Below, piece after piece: positions 53,317 to 64,000 of a stretch of 64,000 bases of DNA; the stretch's first letter is position 1; every line of letters starts with the position of its first letter. The DNA comes from Portulaca oleracea (taxonomy: Eukaryota; Streptophyta; Magnoliopsida; Caryophyllales; Portulacaceae): the NCBI GenBank assembly GCA_029582165.1, contig CM055888.1:15671501-15735500 (forward strand), given 5' to 3'. A program made the translations under genes and the position numbers. A model generated the notes under the pieces. The model ran no database searches, was not told the origin of the DNA, and was given only the letters and a program-made list of their open reading frames with translations.

Positions 53317-56300
53317 TCATCGAGCTACCTGTGCTTGGCCTTGCTCTAAAAGTTGCCCCACCAACTTGTATGTACGTCCTGACAATGCTTTCGTGTGATC
53401 TATGAGTTGCTCATACCTGAACAAGGTATCATTAAATTATTAATTCCCACAACAATTAACAAGTTCGGCACAACAGCTCTTGTCCACTTCGTGTCACAAT
53501 TTTCAAGGTAAATTCATATGGTTTATAATCTCAAACCAAACGGTCCTGACTCCTAAAAGTTTCAAGAGTCTGACAGAAATCTCAAAAATAATTATAGCCT
53601 ACTATCGGACATAACTAACATGACCAATCGTATACAGTAATAGGAAAGTTAGACTTACACATTGGGACAATTGGGTTCCATCATGATGGTACCCAACTTT
53701 GAGTCGATTTTGGCATCAAGCTTTGAGGTTCGGATCAGATTCACAATCCACCTCTCTGCTTCTTCATAGCTTAAGTTCAACTTCTCAGCAAGGACCCTGA
53801 GATAATTGCAAGATTTAATCAGGATAAAGCAAGCTCTAGGTTAAACTATTTCAGCACTTTGTCTGCATATATGCCAAAATTAAGGTAAGCACTAGTAGCT
53901 AAACTTCAAGACCCAGGAGAGCCATCAACTATACCATGCCACAGAATCATGAATTACAGTATGCTTTACGATTCACTAAATGCCAGGTATCTTCGGCACG
54001 CCATAGCAAAAGGCTATGGCATTCTTAAACGGAATCCTGCTGTTACGATGAGAAAAATAATAGACAGCAAATAAATCTCACAAGATAAACATACCCCATA
54101 TCGATCCGCTGATGAATTTTGCAGTAAGTTTCACAAATAAAAAGTCGAGCATTCTCAAGGAACTCATCCCTTAGTGGAACAGTTGTGTAGTTGCCTTCTT
54201 CAACTCGCTTGCCAAGGAATGGATCATTCAATATAACCTGAATATCGTTACACACATGAAAGGAAAATGTAAGGAGCAGTTCAGGAATTTGTAATCAAAT
54301 GAGCGTCAACCAAAAGCCAAAACATTGTCCACTGAAAACTATATCAAGACAAAACATTGAAGTTCAGATGGACACATTTCCTGCAGATGGAAGAGAATCC
54401 ATTGACAATCCATGCTTACAGAGAAAGAACCAAATATGGATCTTGTCATCTACTAGATCAGAAGACAATTTGTCGACAAAATTGACATTCAAAATCTAAA
54501 ATATGAAACTAAACTCTCATAGTCTATTCGTTTCAATTTCTAGGGCTCTGTCTGCAAGGATCAGGAGGCAGGAGAGCTACCAAGCACTTAAGGGTGCTCA
54601 TGTGTATCTATAGAATCTACAAAACAGGAGGGTAGAGGGAAATGGTAAGCTTCGCTAAGCGCACAGCATACCCCATGGCTTAGTGAAAGAGCAAAAAGTA
54701 CTTACTTCTTCGCACTCTCTCATCTTCTTCTGTGCACCATCAAAGTCGTAATTGACATAGACACACGCCAAAAACTCAGTGATGGGATCCTTGTAGGAAT
54801 ATTGCTCCTGCTGAATGACCTTAATGAAATCCTTAAATTGAGGCCTTCTCCTTTTGTTTACTATGAATGCAGTCGCAAGATATCTCAGAAGATGAGGAGC
54901 ATTTGTTTGAATGGCATTCAGATATCTGCAAATTTTGGTAATTGTTCAATTCACGATAAGAATTGCCAAAGTTTCTTATTAACAAAAAGCTACGTTGAAT
55001 CAAGCAAACAAACAAACGAAAACAAAGGGAATTCCAACTTCGAAAGGAAAAATAAATAAAAATCGAAAAGTCTCTAGGGTAATCAGAATGTCTTTCAAAA
55101 ACATAAAGAAAACTTCTTAATGTGGAGGGAAGTTAACTTGAATGGAGGTGAAGCAGGAATCCTCCAAAACACAAACATAACAAGAGAATTGTCCTTGTTA
55201 AAAAAAGTCAGGTGACATACTTGTCCTGATTAAACAGGTCAATGATCTGATTTTTGCCATTGTCATGGTTGAAAAAGATAAATAGGCTCCAGTGCATCAG
55301 CCATATTCTACTCTGCACCTGATTCAAAGGGGACGAGAATGCCTGCACCATCAATTGAACAACCTTCAGCAACCTCAACAAAATGGAACTGCCAAAACAA
55401 ACACTTGACAAAAAAGCACACTTCAACTGTTAACCCACCTTAGAATCAATTATCTCTTTCAAACGATTAAGCTCATCCAGGGCAATATCCCAGTTTTGCA
55501 TCAAAATTTCTGCTGCAAGCTTTCCCCACAATGCACTAAGGCTCCTTTCACTATTGGTGCACAGAGCTCTGTACTGGTAGAGGAAATCAGCTGCTCCAGA
55601 GTAGTTACCACATTCAAATTGGAATTTTGCATATTGATAAAGCGCCTCTATCTGCTCTGGGCCAATCTGGTAAAACATTATTTATATCACATAATTAGGA
55701 TATGCTCAAAAATAAAGACAACATCAATAAAGCTAGCATTTATACAAAGCAACATAGCATGAAAAGACCACATTATCAGGAAAAATATATTAGAGGTGAT
55801 GATAGCATTTAGCGACAACTATTGAGTCAAGTACATAAGCAGGCCTGTCTATTGACCAACAAAAATTAATAACAGCCACGACTAATTGTGTTGCCAGATC
55901 AGACCTCACTGCAGACACTTTAGTATCTTGCCAAATTAAAAGAAAGATCAACATCAATAAAAGAAAAGGTGGTCAACCAAGCTCTGAGTAGACAATGTCA
56001 AGAGTCATACAATTTCATTCTGGTTCAAGTATAAGAACATGATTTTGGAAGTTTCGAGCTATACCAAGGACAAAAAGAATGTTGCATGCAGTTGGTGAAT
56101 TCGAAATCTGGATGGCATGTGGTGCAAATGCTAAACTAAGGCAACGAACTCACAACTTGGGGCCGTAAATTCAGAATACAAACTCCTGCCCTTAACGATC
56201 ACCATTCACCCTACCCTCCACTACCCAAAGCTAGTACAATACCTGCATTTCAAATTCACCAACTACATGCAATATTCTTGCTAGTGGTTATTAAGAGACT

Positions 56301-57649
56301 GTATGGCAAATTAATCAAAAAGCTTCAACAAAGTACTTTAACCTAAGAAACAACCAGTGGCATAATCATGAAAGTGGAGTAGCATCATTCAAATTTGCTT
56401 CAAGGATGTATAGCTTTTTCCTTAGCAGCTGCACCTAATAACCTCTCTTTCCATCATCAGTTTAACTTAAGGAAACTTCAAATAAAGCACAAAAAGCAAT
56501 GCACACTTCCGCATGTGTATAATCCTGCACATTGTCCAATCCTAGCAGCTAATCCATCCAACTAACACACATAGGATAAATTCAACATTTCAAGGACAAG
56601 TTCAAACACTCAGAATTAAGAACACACAAACCGATTACAAAAGGATGATACAAGCATCCCAAGTCGTTGCCAGAGCAGATTTGATGGCATAATTCTTCTA
56701 ACTACTCAGGCATTTAATCTTTCTATTATTGACCCAGGGGCCATAAGTCGATTATTTGAAATTTAGGTCTCCTCAAACATTACTAAAAGCGTACATGGGT
56801 ACTCTACCTCGCCACAAAAAGGAAAGGATAGTGAAGGACTATTTGTGAAAAGCAACTTCCATTGTACAATTGAACCATCCCCCAACAAGATCACCCAAGA
56901 ATTTTGTCACTATGTTCTGCAGTTTTAAAAATAATATATTGAGCTCGAACAATTGCAAGTGGCACGGTTTCCTTACACAACAGTGATTGAATATCACAAG
57001 GATTTTTTTTTAAAAAATAAACTTCAGAACATAGAGACGAAATTCTTCTTCTAGGATAAAAATCACAACTTGAATCCCCAACATCAATAGTACAAAAATT
57101 CCACAAAAACCTCACTATTTCACAAGACAACAAAATTGCACCAACAAGAAACTAGGAGACGCAGGGAAAAATCAAACCTGGTAACGATCATTGAGCATCT
57201 GGATGTTATACTGCTTATCAGCTCTCAACTCTTGCACCTTATCCTCATTCTGAAGGAACGCAACCAAAGGGGCCGCAGCCTCCTCCAACGCCTTCAATCT
57301 CGCTACAACCTCCACTCTCCTATCAATCATCTCTGCACGCATATACACACACTTGCACATAAAAACCAAAGAAAAACCCTAGGAAATCAAATCAAATCAA
57401 CAAGCAAACCCTAAACGATGCATCTGAGAGACAATTAAAACCTTGAGGAACGTCGTCGGTGTGGTAGAGGCTCTTGTGGATATCCATGGCATAATCAACC
57501 ATATTAGTCTTGTTGAGAAGGTCGATCTTGGCCTTGAGAAGCTCCTCCTCAGGGTACATCTGACGCTCTTGAAGAAATTCGAGCAAGGGGAAAACGAGAT
57601 GACGGTCAAGATTGGGAGCTATTCTTGGTGTCAGATCGTAGGTCGCCAT
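53317..57649 (-). CDS. TIF3E1: Eukaryotic translation initiation factor 3 subunit e (eIF3e/INT6)
   Basis: Subunit of the eIF3 complex, which binds the 40S ribosome and recruits mRNA and initiator tRNA in the cytoplasm. Eight exons on the minus strand: 57442-57649, 57178-57332, 55439-55666, 55221-55342, 54706-54925, 54095-54237, 53659-53796 and 53317-53416. All introns are GT-AG, and the lengths sum to 1314 nt, i.e. 437 residues plus stop TGA, the normal size. The N-terminus has [40 protein letters not shown] follows intron 2, and the PCI domain lies at about residues 250-410, with [20 protein letters not shown] and [16 protein letters not shown]. Intron 2 is 1511 bp. No break or odd residue is seen; it should be functional. 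Confidence 0.97.
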
Positions 57650-57850
57650 TGTTGAGAGAATTGGAGATTGCGTTAGGGTTTTGGTGGTACTTGCTGCGGC
57701 CGTTCTGCGTTGTAGACGAAGACGAGACCCACAGAGTGAGAGAGATTAGAGAGGAGATAGAATCCAGGACTGAAACGCTTATATACGGCCCGGATTCCGA
57801 CTATACTTTTTACTGGGCTCAATTAATGGGCTATGCATTCATTTGAGTTG
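57650..57850 (-). promoter_or_regulatory. eIF3e promoter and 5' UTR
   Basis: On the minus strand there is a TATA box (TATATAAG at 57778-57785) about 130 bp before the start codon. A telo-box AAACCCTA is at 57674-57681 in the 5' UTR. Two TGGGCT boxes (site II-like on the plus strand) are at 57814-57819 and 57827-57832. Telo-box plus site II is the usual promoter code of plant translation-apparatus genes expressed in dividing cells. Confidence 0.7.
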
Positions 57851-58071
57851 GGTTTCCTTTTCTTAGGTCTACTTACTTCTTCTTTTTCTTTTTTTTTTTT
57901 TTTTTGGATAGATAGGTCTACTTGTAATTATTCATAGGTTTTTCTGACTTGGTTATAATAGCTATTTAGAATTTTAGATGCTTGGTAAATGATTTTTGGA
58001 ACAGCTTTTCATATGTCATTCTTCAATATGCTAAAATGTATAGCCTTTATCATGGTTGATAGAGTTTTTAC
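57851..58071. other. Intergenic DNA with a poly-T tract
   Basis: A T-rich tract at about 57880-57905 and otherwise nothing recognised. Confidence 0.5.
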
Positions 58072-58724
58072 TAGGGTTGTTCATCGGTCCAGGACTGAAC
58101 CGAATTAAGTCATATTAGACTGAACCAAAGATCGAACAAGAGATTGGCCTGGATCGAGGACTGGACCGAATTTTTTAAGCCCTGGACTGGACCGATCGAA
58201 AAAAATTCGTTTCAAGACGGGATCGACCAAATGGGCCAAATTATGGGAAAGATATGCGATTAAATTTTGTTTGAATCAGTGAAGCAGTTAACTGTGCAAG
58301 GTGGCCTGCGGGACGGTGGCCAAGTAGGCATGGATCGTGTAGTGGCCAGCTGTGGAGGAGAAAACAATGAATTTGGGGAGTGGGGAGCGTCGGTGAAGCA
58401 GTTGAGTGCGAAGGGAGGGCTCTGATGGCCTTGACGACACGCTAATGGTGGCGCCCAGGGTTTGGGGAGCGTCGAGGGTTTGAGATTGATAAACTCATAA
58501 ACATTAGTGAATAGTGATTAAAAATTGAAAACCGTAGAAAAATAGTAGGTTTGTAGTTCAGTCCTCAATCCTTTTATTCGGTCAAATGCCTAGACTAAAG
58601 ACCAAAACTAAATATTCCTAAGACCGAGGGCTGGACCAAACCATATTCGGTCCTTTCGATCTAATCCTCAGTCTAGTTCGATCCAATCCTTTATTTGGTC
58701 TGAATTGGATTATGAATAACCTTA
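58072..58724. mobile_element. hAT-like non-autonomous transposon, 653 bp
   Basis: The terminal inverted repeats are TAGGGTTGTTCAT (left) and, on the other strand, TAAGGTTATTCAT (right), a plant hAT form. They are flanked by an 8-bp near-duplication GTTTTTAC/ATTTTTAC (58064-58071, 58725-58732), the hAT size. The subterminal parts repeat GGTCCAGGACTGAAC-like motifs in both orientations. The middle (about 58290-58490) is GC-rich and unlike the ends. No transposase. Confidence 0.7.
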
Positions 58725-58732
58725 ATTTTTAC

Positions 58733-59386
58733 AATGAAACACTAATCTAAAATACCACTGATTGTATATATTACTATAAACATATCATCTTCCACACTAT
58801 CTCCCTTTAATTCTAACCTACACTCACTTCAAATTTGAATTAAATAAAAATTTATAATTAATTGCTATTATCTTGCACCTTATATTTACAAATAAGGATA
58901 ACAATAGGTTGGATCTGGGCCTAGTTCAAGTAGACCTAGACTCGAACTCTTTTTTTGAATATGAACCCATACCCACCACAAATCCATTAAGTCTGCGGAA
59001 GTTAGACCCAAATTTAGACACATTGGGTCCATGGGTCCTAGGATCTTAAAGGGGTTCTAAATAGGTCCAAGATTTAAAGTTAATTTTGCACCTTTTATAA
59101 CCTATTGTTCTCAATTTTTTGTTCGCTCAGCATCAATTTATATTTAAAGCAGTAAATACAATTATTATTGTACACTGACAATAACTAATATAAATTTCAA
59201 CCAAAATGTACAAAAATTTAAATTTTAAAATTTATTTTCTAAATTTCATGGATATTTATATGTGGCTATATCATAGTCACTGTTCTCCTCAAATTGTTAT
59301 TCACAAATTTAAAATTCAACAGTTATATATGAAGATGCATTCGACTATAAATAATTACATTTTTTGCTAAAAAAATATACGGGTCC
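58733..59386. other. Intergenic DNA with a GGGCC/GACCC-rich repeat-like part
   Basis: 58895-59090 contains GTTGGATCTGGGCCTAG and GAAGTTAGACCCAAATTTAG. Similar sequence, GAAGTTTAGACCCAGACC, occurs at 59969-59986 beyond the Harbinger-like MITE, so a larger old element may have been split by it. No gene. Confidence 0.35.
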
Positions 59387-59389
59387 TAA

Positions 59390-59956
59390 GTCCCTGTTCT
59401 TTTATATAGTGCAGGTGATACCACAACTTCACCACACTTTACCATAATCATTACCAATATATCTTCTTATGTTTCTCTCCCTCACTTGTCTCCTCTACTT
59501 TTCACAGGGAGATTCTACCATAGTTGAATTTATTTTCAACTATGATAGTTGAAATGTATAATTGTCATTAATTTTATCATTAAAAATTAAAATTAATATA
59601 TATATTCATCATAAAACTTGTTACAATAAGTAAATTTATATGTTAAGTTATAATTTTTTACAAAATTGAATATTTTAAAGGAAAATCTACCATAGTTGAC
59701 TTTTTTTTCAACTATCGTAGTTGAAAAGTGAAAAGACGATTAATTTTACCATAAATATTCAAAATCAATGTAAGTTGATCAAAGTAACTTGATACACTAA
59801 TTAACCATGTTTAGGAGGATATAAATTTTTTTAAAAAATATAATTTATTTTTAATAAATAAATGGTTTAAAATTTTCAACAAATTCAACTATGGTAGAAT
59901 TTTCATTTTCAATTATTTCACCGCACCGCACCATCACCACGCAAAAGAACAAGGCC
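59390..59956. mobile_element. PIF/Harbinger-like MITE, 567 bp
   Basis: The ends are GTCCCTGTTCTTTT (left) and, on the other strand, GGCCTTGTTCTTTT (right), 12 of 14 matching. The flanks are TAA at 59387-59389 and 59957-59959, the Harbinger target size. Inside, a segment of about 170 bp beginning TCTACCATAGTTGA is duplicated (about 59512 and 59686), and an inverted copy of its start lies near 59885. No coding capacity. Confidence 0.65.
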
Positions 59957-59959
59957 TAA

Positions 59960-60904
59960 ATGTGTCCGAAGTTTAGACCCAGACCTAACTTCATTTAAGT
60001 TGAGCTTATTACTACATTCCATTTTTTCAATACTGATTCCACACACACATGAAAAAGATTCCAATAGCCAATACAGGAAATCTCTCATGGTCTTCAAAGG
60101 CAACGTTAGAATTTTAATTTAAGCCTAGATCTGTATGAAGCACGGAGTTGTATGATTCAGACTGCATCTCAAGCATGCTTTTCTAAACTGAACACACTCA
60201 TGAGTTGGGTTGTTGGTTCATTTGAGGACTGCCTTGACCAGAAGGGACTGGATCCTACAGTAGGATCTGATACACATCCTACTCAAGTGGCCAATTGCAT
60301 GACAAATAAATGGCTATGTTCTGATGCCAGGCTTCCAGAAGCATAGAACCATGACAGCCAAGACTAGTTTCTCACTTACAAACATATTTTCATTGAACCA
60401 TAGTACTTCTGATTATATCATATCAATTGTTGCTGAATGAATCAAGTGATGAATGAATACAGTACTTGTAGGAATAATAATCCCCGGACATTAAAAACAC
60501 GGAAGCACTATCTTTCTGCACAGCAAAAATTGGTATCTTCTATCTTCCATCTTCGAGCCCACCTATATAATTCTGTGTGAAAACAACCTCCAGTCAACTT
60601 GTTCATTCCCAGCATTTCAATGCCCACTGTGGCATTATCACCATCATATGGAGGATCCATCAGCAAAAAGCTGATAAACGTATCTGGCAACTTGCTCATG
60701 CTCCTAGAGCCTGGTGTCGACTATTAGGCATATTATTTGGAGCCTTAAATTCAAACTTTACAATCTCATCTCGTTCTCCCCCTCTGCCTAAGATACTCAG
60801 GAAACTAGTAGTAGCCAAAAGCCGTGGATGGACTAGTGATGGCCAGCCACTGGGCAAATGAAAGGCATCAGTCCCTGTCTTGGACTAGTAGGACAAAATG
60901 CTGA
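59960..60904 (-). other. Intergenic DNA and 3' UTR of the DnaJ-TPR gene
   Basis: The part next to the stop codon at 60905 must include the 3' UTR. The minus ORF 60508-60699 has no recognisable product and lies in the expected UTR or just beyond. Nothing else is seen. Confidence 0.45.
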
Positions 60905-63677
60905 TCACCATCGTCTGTGTGAGCTGCCATAAGATCTGTAAGTGTCCTGCCAATTTCGCCTGTTGCTACTCCTTTCAAATGGATAGCCTTGGGTGTAGTA
61001 ATAATCTGAGTACCGTCTGGAGGAGCTTCTGGAATTGTTGCTCTCCTTCAGCACTTTTCTCATATCCTCTTCATGGTCATACTCCTCACGCTGAACCATA
61101 AAACAAATTGATCAGGCTCTATAGCATATTACCAATCATCATATCCCAACTCCCATCAATATCCTGGGAAACAACGCCCTGAGAAAAACTTGCCCCCCCC
61201 CCCCCCCCCCAAACAACTTCCCTGAACAAAGTTTTTACTGAGCTTGAGAGTGAGATACTGGGCCCTACATCAAAATTTTCTCAGCAAAATTTGTAAAGTT
61301 GACTTTCCCAAGAAAGTTTTCCAGCCAAACACATACAACGCACCAATAACATAAAATTGAAAGACTTTGGATCAAGAGCCCATTCTTTCCAAATACAGCT
61401 TCCAGAATCAGAACCAATTTTATCCAAAGTGGCAGGAATTTCACCAGCTTGATTTATTAAATTTTCTAGAGTCCAGAAAACCTAAAAAGAAAACAGAGCC
61501 CTTAGTACTGAACATTCATTAGGCCATGGCTAAGGTGATAAATCCCCATACCTTTGTTGGATCCGAAAGGACCGCATATGCCTCACCAATCATTTTAAAC
61601 ACCCGATCTGAATCCTTGTGAACTAAGTCAGCAATGTCCTTCCAAAGTCTCCCTTCATCTCCAACATCACTTCTAACCAAGGCCTGAGCAGCCTGTATTG
61701 CATGTACAAAATCAACACGATTAGGATCTAGTCGACAAAAATCTGACCGGTAGAATCTAAAGCAGATACAGATGACAGGCCATATTTGATTAAGGTTTGT
61801 ACAAATGATGTAAAGAATCAAGATGCTCTTAACCTTGACAAACACTATAATAGTGAGTTTCTGGGAGACTTGAACACCAGAGCCAACGGTAAAAAAAATT
61901 TAGTACCTTGTCGGGGTGATGTCTAAGGGCTGCTTTTCGGTAAGCCTTCTTAATTTCAGATGCTGGGTCCGTTTTTTTAATTCCCCTGGAACAAAAGTTC
62001 AAGGCATTCAATTAGACGCTAATGAAAATTCTTCCGCGTGGCAGATGAAACAATGAATATCTCACGATGAAAAGGAATACTACCGACCATTCACTGTGGC
62101 AGCAAACCTAATTTATATTGAAAATGACATTACGAACAAACTTAGTTCACTTTAGATGACCTAAGTTGGAAACAGGTGACATAAGGCTCATAACAGCAAA
62201 AAATAACTGTTTGGAAGAAAGAGGGTAGGAGACAGACCACTGTGTGACACAAATACAGGCACTATTGCATCAATAACAGAAAATGTTACATAAAACCTAC
62301 CAACAAGGCAAAACAAATCCCCCACAAAGTGTTACCAAACAGACATGGCAGTAATTCAGTACATGAATGGCGTAATTAAATTCAGGCCTCATCAAACAGA
62401 AGCTCAACAGGAGCAAAAACCCTCCAAAATTTATACAACTTGTGACTATGCTAAATCTGCACATTTACATGGTCCACAGTGCAGCCCCTCCCAGCCCCAA
62501 TACCAAGAGTTATTCCTGTTTCCCACAGCCAAAAAAGAAAAAAAAAAAAGGAATAAATGAAAAGGGTTTATGCGAAACCAAATATGGTTGTTTCTCAGAC
62601 CACTCAACAAGCCTAACAACAGAAGCCTAGCTCCTTCAAACCAGGAAATCTTCAAACAAAACCACAACCATGAACAATAAACAAATACTTGCTAAACATG
62701 AGGCCAGAAATAACTAAACACTTGATTCTCAATTATTCACATTACAGTAAACTTACAGGATAAGATAAAGATCCAACGGGACATCTTTTTTTGCTTCTTC
62801 CTCCATCGTGGATAACCGCTGCTGGAATTGCCTCAGCTCCTTCCCATTCCCGGAACCAGATTGTTTAGATTTTCCTTGGATTTGTTTCTCAAGAAGACAT
62901 ACCACTCTCTGGAGGTCAGCAGCTGCTTGTTTATAGTCTCTGATCTTCTCATGCAAAGTAGCTCTTCTTGAAATTGCCTACAGGCATACAAGAATCAGAA
63001 ATTTTATCAACAAACAGAGGAAATCCTATTCTCTCTCCTATCAGTTGCCAACAAGTCATAAAGCATCAAGGTAACAGTATTCAACAAGTAAAGGAAAGGC
63101 AAGAATTGTTTATACTTCATAGCAAAGTCTGCCACATGCGTCTTTGCATAGGCAACACGACTACTACTTGAAAGTGAACTTTTCAAAAACACATTTAAAA
63201 GTCAAAATGTAAATGACCTATCCATTATCTCAAACCAACTTCATCACTCTCAATGAGCTGCATGCACATGAATAGGCAACACAGCCTATCAAGAAAGAAT
63301 TGCAAAATTGAATGCTAAATCCAATTAGGTAAGTGTCCAAGATAACCAATCCTTCACAAATGAACCTCTTACCCCCATCACCAAAAATTAAATAACCTCT
63401 TACCCCATCACAAGAAAGGGGAGGGGCCGACAACAAAAATAAAATGGCAACAAACATGCTCATGCTTTACCTTCACATAGTTCTCATCAAGGGCAATGGC
63501 TAAGCTACAATCTGCAATTGCATCAGCTATTTGACCCAAACCTTGGTGTGCAGCAGCACGATTGCAAAAGCAGACAGCAGCAAATGGACGAGATTCCATG
63601 CTATTTGATATAGCAGAAGTGTAATGTTCAACAGCTTCTGCATGTCTTTCAGAGTGAAATGCCTCATTGCCAGCAGA
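60905..63677 (-). CDS. DnaJ-TPR co-chaperone, C-terminal exons (gene continues past the right edge)
   Basis: Five exons on the minus strand: 63471-63677, 62757-62977, 61907-61985, 61552-61692 and 60905-61090. They give 834 nt, 277 residues plus TGA, with consistent phases (the 62757-62977 exon ends in phase 2 and the next completes the codon). TPR repeats come first (SAGNEAFHSERHAEAVEHYT, VCFCNRAAAHQGLGQIADAI, then RRATLHEKIRDYKQAAADLQ). After a charged linker comes the J domain: SEIKKAYRKAALRHHPDK with the HPD motif that stimulates Hsp70. About 30 residues separate the HPD segment from FKMIGEAYAVLSDPTK. The C-terminus is Ser/Arg/Tyr-rich. The order matches plant TPR-DnaJ proteins such as Arabidopsis TPR15/TPR16. 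N-terminal exons lie beyond 64000. Confidence 0.93.
61193..61210. repeat. C18 homopolymer in an intron
   Basis: Eighteen C in a row in the last intron of the DnaJ-TPR gene (G run in the transcript). Its length may vary or be a sequencing artefact. Confidence 0.9.
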
Positions 63678-64000
63678 CTGCAGGCAAAAATAAAAGAGAG
63701 ATTAATGATATCTTACAGGCTATTGCAAATCCAATAAAACAGGAAAACAACATATTTGGCAGATTGGCAAAATTCAAAAATAGTAACTGGTAAAAGGAAC
63801 TTCAGCCACCCATGTGGAAGAAAAGAAAACTAGGATTGCATTAACTGCCAGTATCCCAAACACACTGTATTTATCCACCACAACTAGCCAATGACCTCCT
63901 CAAGATGATCTAAGAATATTACCACTGGGGCTTTCATCAGAAAGTATTCATGCCCGCTAATATTCAATGAACACAAAGCAATGAGTTCAGTTCAATGGGA
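63678..64000 (-). other. Intron of the DnaJ-TPR gene
   Basis: The exon at 63471-63677 is preceded by TTTTTGCCTGCAG, a splice acceptor. No further exon is recognised up to the window edge. Confidence 0.65.

Noticed and set aside
55496..55762. Plus-strand ORF opposite the third eIF3e exon
   Set aside because: It is an antisense shadow of a well-supported exon.
60508..60699. A 63-codon minus-strand ORF as an extra exon of the DnaJ-TPR gene
   Set aside because: The DnaJ-TPR frame ends at a good stop at 60905-60907 that matches the family C-terminus, so this region is 3' UTR or beyond.

Overview
The window is nuclear DNA of a flowering plant, most likely a eudicot. It has spliced genes with GT-AG introns, an eIF3e gene with a plant-type promoter (telo-box and TGGGCT boxes), a plant DnaJ-TPR gene, and plant-specific lineages of LTR retrotransposons, Helitrons and MITEs. 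The species cannot be named from sequence alone. Roughly the first 52.9 kb is a nested pile of mobile elements; the last 11 kb holds two ordinary host genes, both on the minus strand.

1-12.1 kb: pieces of Athila-type and Ogre/Tat-type Ty3 elements, a decayed Ty1-copia pol carrying an apparent mitochondrial DNA insert (trnF pseudogene), AT-rich DNA, and a repeat region built around TGAGGTCCTCA. 12.1-17.7 kb: microsatellite and hairpin DNA, a minus-strand copia relic with a complete 706-bp TRIM-like element inside it (TSD TTATA), then a minus-strand L1-type LINE.

17.69-25.13 kb: a complete, young, non-autonomous LTR element (954-bp LTRs, TSD CTCAC) with gag but no pol and about 3 kb of tandem repeats, inserted in the LINE. 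25.78-48.58 kb: a 22.8-kb Tekay/Del-like chromovirus (LTRs of 3322 and 3339 bp, TSD TTAGC) with an extra intact ORF before gag. Its integrase is split by a 9.8-kb composite insertion (34880-44653, TSD AGGAC). The composite contains three LTRs of one family, one full and one partial LTR of a related family, and long ORFs that combine a gag-like protein, an unrecognised conserved block and fossil RT/integrase motifs. One junction in it carries 30 nt that match, from memory, the 3' end of tRNA-Lys, including the CCA complement.

48.6-52.9 kb: L1 ORF1 remnant, Helitron ends with tandem 5'-end repeats, microsatellites and a 530-bp foldback element. 53.3-57.65 kb: complete eight-exon gene for translation initiation factor eIF3 subunit e (437 aa, all splice phases consistent). 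57.9-60 kb: a hAT-like and a Harbinger-like non-autonomous transposon. 60.9-64 kb: the 3' five exons of a DnaJ-TPR co-chaperone gene that runs off the right edge.

Target-site duplications give part of the insertion order: LINE before the 7.4-kb element; chromovirus before the composite; minus-strand copia before the TRIM. The two host genes act in translation initiation and protein folding and have no evident functional link to each other.
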